Shown here in pieces: positions 17,503 to 25,797 of a stretch of 34,186 bases of DNA. The stretch is from Thermoanaerobaculia bacterium (GTDB taxonomy: Bacteria > Acidobacteriota > Thermoanaerobaculia > Thermoanaerobaculales > Sulfomarinibacteraceae): assembly GCA_027067575.1 (NCBI GenBank), contig JAMOVQ010000117.1:1-34186 (forward strand), in the 5' to 3' direction. The notes beneath the pieces were generated by a model. The model did not search any database, was not told where the DNA came from, and saw nothing but the letters and a program-made list of their open reading frames with translations. How positions within the stretch are numbered: the first letter of the stretch is position 1; each line of letters starts with the position of its first letter. A program made the translations under genes and the position numbers.

Positions 17503-20500
17503 ATGAACACGAAGCGATCGATCCGTCTCCTTTCCATCACCGCGGCATGCCTCGCTCTGGCCACCGTGTCACCACGGTCCTCCGAAGCGTTCTGGCCGTC
17601 CGCCGGGGGCGGAAGCGGCAACGATCGTGCCGTGGCCACGGCCGTTGGACCGACGGGCGAGGTGTACGCCGTCGGGCGTTTCGAAGGCACGGCCACGTTC
17701 GGGGATGTCACGCTCCGCTCGGAGGGGCTCGGCGACATCTTCGTCGTCAAGTACGGCCTGGCCGGTGGTGTGGAGTGGGTCGTCGCGGCGGGAGGCGTCT
17801 CGGAGGATCGGGCCCTGGACGTGACGGTGGACGACTCGGGCAACGCCTACGTCGTCGGGACGATCCATGGCACGGTCCGGTTCGGGGGGGTCAGTGTGCC
17901 GGGACACAGCGACGGCGCCGAGGATGGCTTCCTCGCCAGGGTGGACGCGGACGGCTCGTGGCGGTGGGTCCTCCTGGCCACGGGGCCCGAGGACGACGAG
18001 CTGACGTCCGCCGGGTTCCTGCCGGGAGATCCCGACGCGGTCCCTCCTGTCCCGGGGAGGATCATCGTCGGCGGGAGCTACCGGTGTGACATCACGTTTG
18101 GGAGCTATTCCCTCAATCAGGCGACCTGCCCCTCGGGGCGAGACGATCCGGTGGTCGCTGCGGTCGATCCCGATGGCGACGTCCATTGGCTGACAGATGG
18201 GGGGGGGGCGTACCCGTCCTCGGTGCGGATCGTCGACCTCTCCGTCGCTCCCGACGGGACAATCTACGTCGCGGCGCGCGGAGAGGGCAAGGGACACCTC
18301 GCGGGCTACGATTTCTGGGGTGGAAGGACGGCGGTCCACTTCGGGGAACCGACGTTCGTGGGAGATTCGTGGACCCTCGAGGAGTGGTTCCCTGCGGCCA
18401 ACAACGCGTGGATCCTGCCGTGGCGCCTCGACAACTCGAGAGAGTATCTCGATTTCTACACGGGGATCACGTTGCCGGCGACGGGAACGCCGGTACTGGC
18501 CTTCATCCACGGCCGGGACGGCGATCCAGGCAACGATGTCGCGGGCATTCTGGAGATCTCGGTCGATGGGAACGCCTATCAGAACATCGTGGATGCGGGC
18601 GGCGTCTTCCTCGAGGGAGGATACGACACACATCTGAGCGACCCGGGCCACCCGTTCGACGGACAGAATGTCTGGCTGTTCCCCGCCGGGGGGACGACTC
18701 ACTGGGTTCGCATCGATCTCTCGGCGTTCAGGGGACACGCCATCGCTTTCCGGTGGAACGCGGGAACAAAGAACCCCGGGGGCGTCATTCCCTACTGGGC
18801 CATCGACCACGTCTCCATCGTTGACACCAGCGGTGGCAGGCGCCTGTTCTTCGCCGACATGGAGGACCACCCCCGCGGTCTCGTCGCGGCACTGACCAAC
18901 GGCTCTGGCTCGTCGCCGACCTGGGCCTGGGTCCACGAGACGTCCCTGGCCTGGGATCTGAGGGCCATCGATGCGTCCTCGGGGAACCCGGTTGTGCTCG
19001 GCAAGGGCGTCCCGTCGCCGGACAACTTCGTCGGGCCCGTTGCGGTTCAGCTGTGGCCGGCCGGCGACATGACACCCGATGGGACCATTCTCGGGGAGCT
19101 TCGTTCATCGGGCGACCAGTGGAACTGGGGGCAGCGGCTGGAGGGCGCCGAGCCCGGGGACGTGACGCGGGATGCAGACGGGAACGTGTACCTCGTGGGA
19201 AGCTTCGACGGGACGCGGACCTACGGAACCGAGACGCTGACCTCGACGGGGGCGCACGATATCGTGGCGGCATCGTTCGATGCCGCAGGAAACTGGCGCT
19301 GGGCCACGGGCGGGGACACGTACGACGCGGCGGACCGGATCCCGGGCCGCAGCGGGGGGCCGGAGGAGGACTGGGGCCTCGGGATCTCCATCGGCACATC
19401 CGGCCTGTACATCGGGGGGAGCTTCCGCGGCACGGCCGTGTTCGGGGACGACGAGCAGGTCGTCTCCGCCGGCGGTGACGATGCGGTGGCCCTCGAGCTG
19501 GATACCGAGGGCCACTGGTTCAACGCGGAGACGTGGATCGTCGGTCAGGAAGTCGTTCCACCGCCCGGGGCGTACGTCGGTTCCGAGACGGCGGTACCCG
19601 ACCTCTACATCGATGGTCGGGAGAAGCCGCTCGCAGATTACTTCTTCTGGAGTCCGCCCATTCCGTCGCGTCCGGAGGGGAAGCTGTACGCCCTCGTCCC
19701 GCTCGACAGCGTCGAGCTGCGGTGGCGGAGGACCTCCGATCTGTCGGATCCCTCCCGCGTGGTCAGCGTCGGGCAGGTCGTCTGGCCGGCCGACCGGTGC
19801 CAGCCGAGCTCGACAGGCGCGTGCTACCAAGTCCACGTGACCGGAGCTCCGGTGGAGTTGATCCCGGATGACAACCACCTGTCGATCCTGGGGCTGAAGC
19901 TTCCGGCGCACGGTTCGAGCGCAGCGGTGATCAAACAGAGCGTGTTCCACGCGGACCAGGAAGGCTGGGCCGTCGTGGAGTACGTCGAACACGACACTCC
20001 CGACGCGACGAAGTACCCGGTGACGTTCGAGGTGGTCCGGACGTTCGACTTCGCCAACGCTCCGGACTTCGCGGACAACGTTCCCTGGCAGATCGGGACG
20101 CCCATCACCGAGGCTTTCCACGACGAACCGGGCCGGACCGGGTACGTCGTCAACGAGAAGGCGTTCTACGACGGCGTGGGTGGCCAGGCGGCGTACGACC
20201 GCCAGGCCCGGACGGGGCAGATCGTCCCGGTCAACCGGGTCAACCCCAACCGGACCCAGGACCAGGACAAGGAGATGGTGGTGGTCTGGTACCGCCGGAA
20301 CCACAACCGCGTCTACTGGGGCGAACGGCCCATGCGGTACTCGTGCTACTGGCCGCTCGACCCCGACGTCATCATCGTCGCATCGGAGCTCGGTGGCGAG
20401 GTCAGGGGTCAGACCCCTCTGGACTCCGTCAACTACCCCGGTGCGTTCATCTACCACCAGGACGATCCGAACCTTCCCGGCTACAACCCCAACGACGAGC

Positions 20501-23500
20501 ACGCCATGTTCTTCCCCTCCAACGCCGGGACGGGGATGGAGGCCGTCTTTGCGCTCAGGGCGGATTTCGGTCGCGAGCTCGATCCCCACAGTACCGATGC
20601 CTCGGATCCCTACGTGGTGGTCAAGTACCAGAACCCGTCGGGTGGATGGGGCTACCGGATCTACAAGGTCCTGGCCACGAGTCCGGACTACCAGGGGTTC
20701 AGCTTCCCCGGAGTCGCGGGAGACAGGGTCCAGCCACCGTACCCGCTGTCGCTGCTCCCTGGTTGTGAGGAGACACGGATCCAGGGACAGAACTCCCCGG
20801 ACGACCCGGTGCCGCCTCCGTTCTTCAAAGACGTGCACGAGGAACTGTGGGCCGCGGCGGAAGGGGAGGGCAACGTCCTCTACGCCTACCCGCTGGAAGC
20901 CGGGTTCTTCTACGACCTCAACGGGGACGACGTGCCGGACGCCTCGACGGGCCAGTGCATCCCCTGGATGGCCCGGTTGCCGGAATCGCTGGGCGGGACC
21001 GCGAGCCCCCACGACCCCATCGCGGTGCACTACACCATCACCTGGCCGTCCGACGTTCCGCTGCTCGAGGCTGGAGAGAGCCTGTTCAAGCCGAAACGCG
21101 GCCTGCCCGACATCTACGATCAGGCCGCGGTCGAGGTCATCTACGACCAGGAGTGGGAGACGCAGCGTGCCGGCTCCACCGAGGAACATCCTGACTGGGT
21201 GCTGGCCCAGGTGGTGAAGCCGTTCGAGCCGCGGCGAGTTTCCCTCGATGCCGTGCCCCTCGACATCGCCACGGAGACGGACGACGACGGCAACCTCAAG
21301 ATCCTCGGTTCCTCCGACGGGACGATCCGCCTCCCGGTCACGCTCCGGAAGCGTCTGCGGTACGAGACGATGGACAGCAACCTGACGCTTCGGGGACTGT
21401 TCGACGACTCGGAGGCGGGGGAACCGCTCGTCATGCTCGACGTGATGTCGAACAGAGAACGGGACCAGCTCCTGGCCCTCAGCAACGATGAGGACTGGCA
21501 GGATGCCGTCTGGGCGCTCTACCGCCTCTCGAGGAATCCGAACGGGGTCCAGACAATCTGTACCAACGTGGACAGGGTGCAACTCTTCGGCGTCGTCGTC
21601 GGGGAAGAGTGTGCCGCCTTCAGGCCGGTCACGGACGACGACATCCTGATCGGCTGGAAGGACGACAACCAGGACGGCCTGCTCGAGACGCTGCGAGCGC
21701 TGGGAGGCCACCCCGCACTGACCGCTGGAGGAGCGAGGTCGGGCGGGTACGTCACGGTGGCGTTCAACAACGACCCGAGCCTCGGGGACCTTCCGGTGTC
21801 GCTCGAGGTGATCCGCGTCGGCTGTCTGGAGTATCCCGAACCGCCGGCGGACCCGGAGATCGTGGCGCCGTACCAGGGCGAGGTGAAGGTGCTGTTGCCG
21901 GACAACGTGTTCGACGAGTCGGTGACGCTGCACTTCAACGGTGACTTCGGCGGCTGGATGGACAAGGTCGAATTCCAGTGGTTCTACCACCCGGACGAGG
22001 ACGGAACGCCGCCGGAGCCGCTGCCCGATCCGGAGCACGGCCAGCTCAACGGCTGGATCGAGGTTCCCGTGAGCGATCCACGTGGCGCCCAGGATGTCAC
22101 CATCGGCGGAGCGAACCTCCAGACGCTGTCGGACAACTGGTACGTGGTGCGGTACCGGGGGCTCGGCGCGTGCGACAACGAGACGAAGTGGAGTCTGTGG
22201 ACCGGCCAGCCGGGGTCGACGCCACTCGACCCGAGGGGCCAGCTCGTGGAGGGCTGGGTCAAGCGGGTCGAGGAGGGCCTCAACCCGTTCGAGGCGAGGG
22301 TCAGGGACTTCCACAAGGCGGCGACGAACACCTACGCCTCGATGATCGAGCAGCTTGGACCCCGGTACGAGGGGGACATCGCGCTCAACCCCTCGGCGGA
22401 GAACCTGAACTCCATCGGACTGATCGAGGCGTACGAGACGGTGCTGCACCGCGCGAAGATGCTGTCCATCGACGGGACGCCGCCGGTGGACTACGGGCCG
22501 GCCAACAACGAGATCCTCAACGTGACGTCCCGGATCGCGGACTTCTACAAACTGCTCGGTGACGAGGCGTTCGCGGACGCCGAGGACCCGACCGTGGGGA
22601 TCACGACGGACGAGGTGCAGTTCGGGATCGGGTCGCTGGCGCCGTCGATCTTCAACTTCGAGAACCAGGTTCCCAACTTGCTCCAGGAAGAGCTCGTCCT
22701 CCTCCGTGGGCGGGACGGAGAGCACGAGAACGTGACGGCGCCGCCGGTGTACAACCGGTTCTACTGGAACTTCACGGGCGGAAACGGGGAGGTAGCGTAC
22801 ACGCTCTCCTACGACATCCAGGACATCAACCTGGACGGGTTCATCGACGCGAAGGACGCCAAGATCCAGTTTCCGCAGGGCCATGGGGATGCGTGGGGTC
22901 ACCTGCTGACGGCGATGACGCACTACTACGACCTCCTGCGGCACCCGTACTTCACGTGGGTTCCAAGGCCGGAGGCCGTGCTCGTCGCGGGGATCCCGGT
23001 CCAGGCGGATTACTACGACGAACGGAAGTTCGCCAAGGTCGCCGCGCAGCGAGCACTGACGGGTTCCCGGATCGTCGAGCTGACCTACAAGAACGCGTAC
23101 ACGGAGGATCCCGAGGGTCAGTGGCAGGGGTACAAGGATACCGATCGCCAGAGGGCGTGGGGGCTCGACGGCTGGGGACGGCGTTCGGGGATGGCGGTGT
23201 ACTTCGACTGGGTGACGGGCAACGCCATCCTGCCGGACGTGGATCCGAACCCGGAGCACACCGGGATCGAGAAGATCGACCGGACCACGGTCCTTGAACT
23301 CGACGAGATCATCGCCCACGCCGAGGCGATCCAGGCGGAGATGGACGCCGCGGACAGGGGGCTCAACCCGCTCGGTCTCGCTCGCGGTGTCGTGCCGTTC
23401 GACATCGATCCGGCCCAGGTCGACCAGGGCAAGACCCACTTCGAGCAGGTGTACGACCGGGCGGCCCAGGCGCTGGACAGCGCGGTCCAGGTGTGGGACT

Positions 23501-25797
23501 ACGCCAACGAGCTCAACCGGATGCTGCGGTTCAACCAGGACGACGTCCAGAAGATGCGGGTCAACGCCCACAGCACGGAGACGGACTTCAAGAACCGTCT
23601 GATCGAGATTTTCGGGTATCCGTACTCCGACGACATCGGTCCCGGGAAGACGTACCCGGACGGGTACGACGGTCCCGACCTCTACCACTACATGTACGTC
23701 GACGGGGCGGAGCTTGCGGGAACCGGCATCGAGACGGACGAGGAGAAGGGCGGCCGGGTGACCCGGTTCACTGCGAAGTTCGAACCGATGGAGAGCGGCA
23801 TCGGGTTCGCCAACCTCGACAAGGAGGCAGAGGGCGACCTTGCGGACTTCTGTAATGACTATCCGATGGGCGACGGTTGTTCCCTCGGCGATCCTCAGGA
23901 GATCAAGAAACGGGTGGAGTACGTCGCCTGGAGCTCGAAGAATGGTCACTTCATGCTGATCAAGCCACCGGAATGGACGGGACGGCGCCGGGCCACGGGA
24001 AAGATCCAGGAGGCGATCGCCCAGATGCTCAGCGCTCAGATCGCGCTAGAGAAGGCCATCACCGAGTACAACGCACTGCGAGGCGACATCCAGGACCAGG
24101 TGAACCAGATCGCCGAGACGGCGAACATCCGGGCGGAACAGATCGAGATCGTTGATGAGGACAAAGAAGAGCTCTCGAGTCTCGATACAAGGATGCTCGT
24201 CGAGAAGGGTCTGGCACTTGTCGGAAAGGTCGTCGGCAAGAGCGTCGAGAAGACGTTCGAGATCTCAGCGGACTGCATTCCGAGAAACGAGATCGCCGGG
24301 ACCGCCGATGGAGGTGACGTCCTTTCCGTGGACAGGTGTTCCGTGAAAGAGGCCGGGAACGTGATATCCATCGCGTTCTCAGCGGGAGGGGCGATTTTCG
24401 AGGAGGCTGCCGAACAAACAGAGACCGAGAAGGCTGCAGTGGAGCGGCAGGGGGCGTTGAAACTGCGGAGGAAGGATGTCGAGCTCGAGGACTTCACATT
24501 GAAGAACGAGCTGACCGGTCTCCTCCGCCAGGAGCCGGTCAGAGCGATGGAGATCTACGCCCGGGCCCAGCAGCTCAAGCAGGCGGAGCAAGCATACTTC
24601 AAGGCACTCGCGGAAGGTGAGAGGCTCCTCAGCCGTCTGATGACGTCCCGGAAGAACACCGCTGCGGCGGTGCAGGAGTACCGGTACGAGGACATGGCGT
24701 TCCGGATTTTCCGGAACGACGCGTTGCAGAAGTACCACGCGATGTTCGACATGGCGGCGCGGTACACGTACCTGGCGGCGTCGGCGTACGACTACGACAC
24801 GAACCTGCTCGGTACCGACGGGAAGGCGGGCCGGAAGTTCCTGACCGACATCGTCAAGCAGCGTTCGCTCGGGCAGGTGCTCGACCACGAGCCGGTTCCC
24901 GGGACCCCGGGTCTGGCCGATGCCATGGGCAAGATGAAGCTGAACTTCGAGGTGCTCAAGGGGCAGATGGGGTTCGACAACCCCGCCCTTGAGACGGACC
25001 GGATCTCCCTGCGGCACGAGCTGTTCCGGCTCAAGGACGACGCCGACGGCGATGCGGCGTGGCGGGAGAAGCTGGAGGCGTACCGGGTGGACGACCTGTG
25101 GTCGGTGCCGGAGTTCCGGCGGTTCATGCGGCCGTTCGCGCCGGAGTCGGCGGGACCGCAGCCGGCCATCGTCATCCCGTTCACGACGACGGTGTCGTGG
25201 GACCTGGACCTGTTCGGGTGGCCGCTGGGGCCGGGCGACCACGCCTTCGACAGTTCACGGTTCGCCACGCGGATCCGGGGGCTCGGCGTGTGGTTCGACG
25301 GGTACGACGCGCTGTCGCTCTCCGCGACGCCGCGGGTGTACCTGGTGCCCGTTGGAGATGACTACCTGCGAGCGCCCACGAACGAGCCGGACCAGAACCC
25401 CGTTCGCCAGTGGAAGGTCATCGACCAGATCCTGCCGGTGCCGTACCCGCTCAACACGGACGAGCTGGCGCAGGCCGGCTGGACACCGCTGGCCGATGCG
25501 CTCAGCGGTTCCTTCGGTGATATCCGGCGGTACTCGGCGTTCCGTGCGTACGCGGACACCGACGGCGAGATCGACGACAACGAGCTGGCGATGGACACGC
25601 GGCTCATCTCACGTTCGGTCTGGAACTCCCAGTGGCTGCTGGTGATTCCGGGGGCGGAGCTGTTGTCGGACGCGGACCAGGCGCTGGACACGTTCATCGA
25701 GGGACAGGAGCTTCCTGACGGTTCGGGGCGTGACGGGAACGGGGTTCGAGACATCGAGATCGTGTTCGAGACGTACTCGTACGAGGGGTTGAAGTGA
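17503..25797 (+). CDS. Giant secreted protein: propeller with nested jelly-roll, beta-rich middle, long helical C-terminal half (2764 aa)
   Basis: Residues 1-30 form a signal peptide (ending SSEA). About 36-690 is a propeller of SBBP-like blades (DRAVATAVGPTGEVYAVG, DSGNAYVVG, DADGNVYLVGSFDG). One blade is split by a jelly-roll or MAM-like domain at about 270-455. About 700-1570 is beta-rich and unassigned. From about 1575 the protein is mostly helical. An EF-hand-like loop lies at 1774-1785 (D-x-N-x-D-G-x-I-D-x-x-D). A long helix from about 2161 is followed by a hydrophobic hairpin (2231-2248 and 2287-2301) with C2258 and C2279 between them, then a second long helix to about 2390. MAFRIFRNDALQKYHAMF and a beta-rich end (WNSQWLLVIPG) follow. 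This layout recalls Tc-toxin TcA, but homology is unproven. ATG 17503 is chosen over GTG 17500 because a GGGGGG run lies 4 nt upstream. A G10 tract lies at 18199-18208. Confidence 0.8.
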   Translation: MNTKRSIRLLSITAACLALATVSPRSSEAFWPSAGGGSGNDRAVATAVGPTGEVYAVGRFEGTATFGDVTLRSEGLGDIFVVKYGLAGGVEWVVAAGGVSEDRALDVTVDDSGNAYVVGTIHGTVRFGGVSVPGHSDGAEDGFLARVDADGSWRWVLLATGPEDDELTSAGFLPGDPDAVPPVPGRIIVGGSYRCDITFGSYSLNQATCPSGRDDPVVAAVDPDGDVHWLTDGGGAYPSSVRIVDLSVAPDGTIYVAARGEGKGHLAGYDFWGGRTAVHFGEPTFVGDSWTLEEWFPAANNAWILPWRLDNSREYLDFYTGITLPATGTPVLAFIHGRDGDPGNDVAGILEISVDGNAYQNIVDAGGVFLEGGYDTHLSDPGHPFDGQNVWLFPAGGTTHWVRIDLSAFRGHAIAFRWNAGTKNPGGVIPYWAIDHVSIVDTSGGRRLFFADMEDHPRGLVAALTNGSGSSPTWAWVHETSLAWDLRAIDASSGNPVVLGKGVPSPDNFVGPVAVQLWPAGDMTPDGTILGELRSSGDQWNWGQRLEGAEPGDVTRDADGNVYLVGSFDGTRTYGTETLTSTGAHDIVAASFDAAGNWRWATGGDTYDAADRIPGRSGGPEEDWGLGISIGTSGLYIGGSFRGTAVFGDDEQVVSAGGDDAVALELDTEGHWFNAETWIVGQEVVPPPGAYVGSETAVPDLYIDGREKPLADYFFWSPPIPSRPEGKLYALVPLDSVELRWRRTSDLSDPSRVVSVGQVVWPADRCQPSSTGACYQVHVTGAPVELIPDDNHLSILGLKLPAHGSSAAVIKQSVFHADQEGWAVVEYVEHDTPDATKYPVTFEVVRTFDFANAPDFADNVPWQIGTPITEAFHDEPGRTGYVVNEKAFYDGVGGQAAYDRQARTGQIVPVNRVNPNRTQDQDKEMVVVWYRRNHNRVYWGERPMRYSCYWPLDPDVIIVASELGGEVRGQTPLDSVNYPGAFIYHQDDPNLPGYNPNDEHAMFFPSNAGTGMEAVFALRADFGRELDPHSTDASDPYVVVKYQNPSGGWGYRIYKVLATSPDYQGFSFPGVAGDRVQPPYPLSLLPGCEETRIQGQNSPDDPVPPPFFKDVHEELWAAAEGEGNVLYAYPLEAGFFYDLNGDDVPDASTGQCIPWMARLPESLGGTASPHDPIAVHYTITWPSDVPLLEAGESLFKPKRGLPDIYDQAAVEVIYDQEWETQRAGSTEEHPDWVLAQVVKPFEPRRVSLDAVPLDIATETDDDGNLKILGSSDGTIRLPVTLRKRLRYETMDSNLTLRGLFDDSEAGEPLVMLDVMSNRERDQLLALSNDEDWQDAVWALYRLSRNPNGVQTICTNVDRVQLFGVVVGEECAAFRPVTDDDILIGWKDDNQDGLLETLRALGGHPALTAGGARSGGYVTVAFNNDPSLGDLPVSLEVIRVGCLEYPEPPADPEIVAPYQGEVKVLLPDNVFDESVTLHFNGDFGGWMDKVEFQWFYHPDEDGTPPEPLPDPEHGQLNGWIEVPVSDPRGAQDVTIGGANLQTLSDNWYVVRYRGLGACDNETKWSLWTGQPGSTPLDPRGQLVEGWVKRVEEGLNPFEARVRDFHKAATNTYASMIEQLGPRYEGDIALNPSAENLNSIGLIEAYETVLHRAKMLSIDGTPPVDYGPANNEILNVTSRIADFYKLLGDEAFADAEDPTVGITTDEVQFGIGSLAPSIFNFENQVPNLLQEELVLLRGRDGEHENVTAPPVYNRFYWNFTGGNGEVAYTLSYDIQDINLDGFIDAKDAKIQFPQGHGDAWGHLLTAMTHYYDLLRHPYFTWVPRPEAVLVAGIPVQADYYDERKFAKVAAQRALTGSRIVELTYKNAYTEDPEGQWQGYKDTDRQRAWGLDGWGRRSGMAVYFDWVTGNAILPDVDPNPEHTGIEKIDRTTVLELDEIIAHAEAIQAEMDAADRGLNPLGLARGVVPFDIDPAQVDQGKTHFEQVYDRAAQALDSAVQVWDYANELNRMLRFNQDDVQKMRVNAHSTETDFKNRLIEIFGYPYSDDIGPGKTYPDGYDGPDLYHYMYVDGAELAGTGIETDEEKGGRVTRFTAKFEPMESGIGFANLDKEAEGDLADFCNDYPMGDGCSLGDPQEIKKRVEYVAWSSKNGHFMLIKPPEWTGRRRATGKIQEAIAQMLSAQIALEKAITEYNALRGDIQDQVNQIAETANIRAEQIEIVDEDKEELSSLDTRMLVEKGLALVGKVVGKSVEKTFEISADCIPRNEIAGTADGGDVLSVDRCSVKEAGNVISIAFSAGGAIFEEAAEQTETEKAAVERQGALKLRRKDVELEDFTLKNELTGLLRQEPVRAMEIYARAQQLKQAEQAYFKALAEGERLLSRLMTSRKNTAAAVQEYRYEDMAFRIFRNDALQKYHAMFDMAARYTYLAASAYDYDTNLLGTDGKAGRKFLTDIVKQRSLGQVLDHEPVPGTPGLADAMGKMKLNFEVLKGQMGFDNPALETDRISLRHELFRLKDDADGDAAWREKLEAYRVDDLWSVPEFRRFMRPFAPESAGPQPAIVIPFTTTVSWDLDLFGWPLGPGDHAFDSSRFATRIRGLGVWFDGYDALSLSATPRVYLVPVGDDYLRAPTNEPDQNPVRQWKVIDQILPVPYPLNTDELAQAGWTPLADALSGSFGDIRRYSAFRAYADTDGEIDDNELAMDTRLISRSVWNSQWLLVIPGAELLSDADQALDTFIEGQELPDGSGRDGNGVRDIEIVFETYSYEGLK
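18199..18208 (+). repeat. Homopolymeric G10 tract inside the 2764-aa gene
   Basis: Ten consecutive G encode part of a Gly-Gly-Gly-Ala stretch near residue 235. It is the longest G-run I found in the window; the others reach seven. Gain or loss of one base would shift the frame and truncate the protein in its N-terminal propeller. It could be a slippage site or only a by-product of high GC. Confidence 0.6.

Noticed and set aside
19105-23949. A 1614-codon antisense frame opposite the 2764-aa gene, and a 1679-codon one at 25362-30401
   Set aside because: The cause is the same: compositional shadows with no recognisable protein features, lying opposite genes with clear domains and signal peptides.
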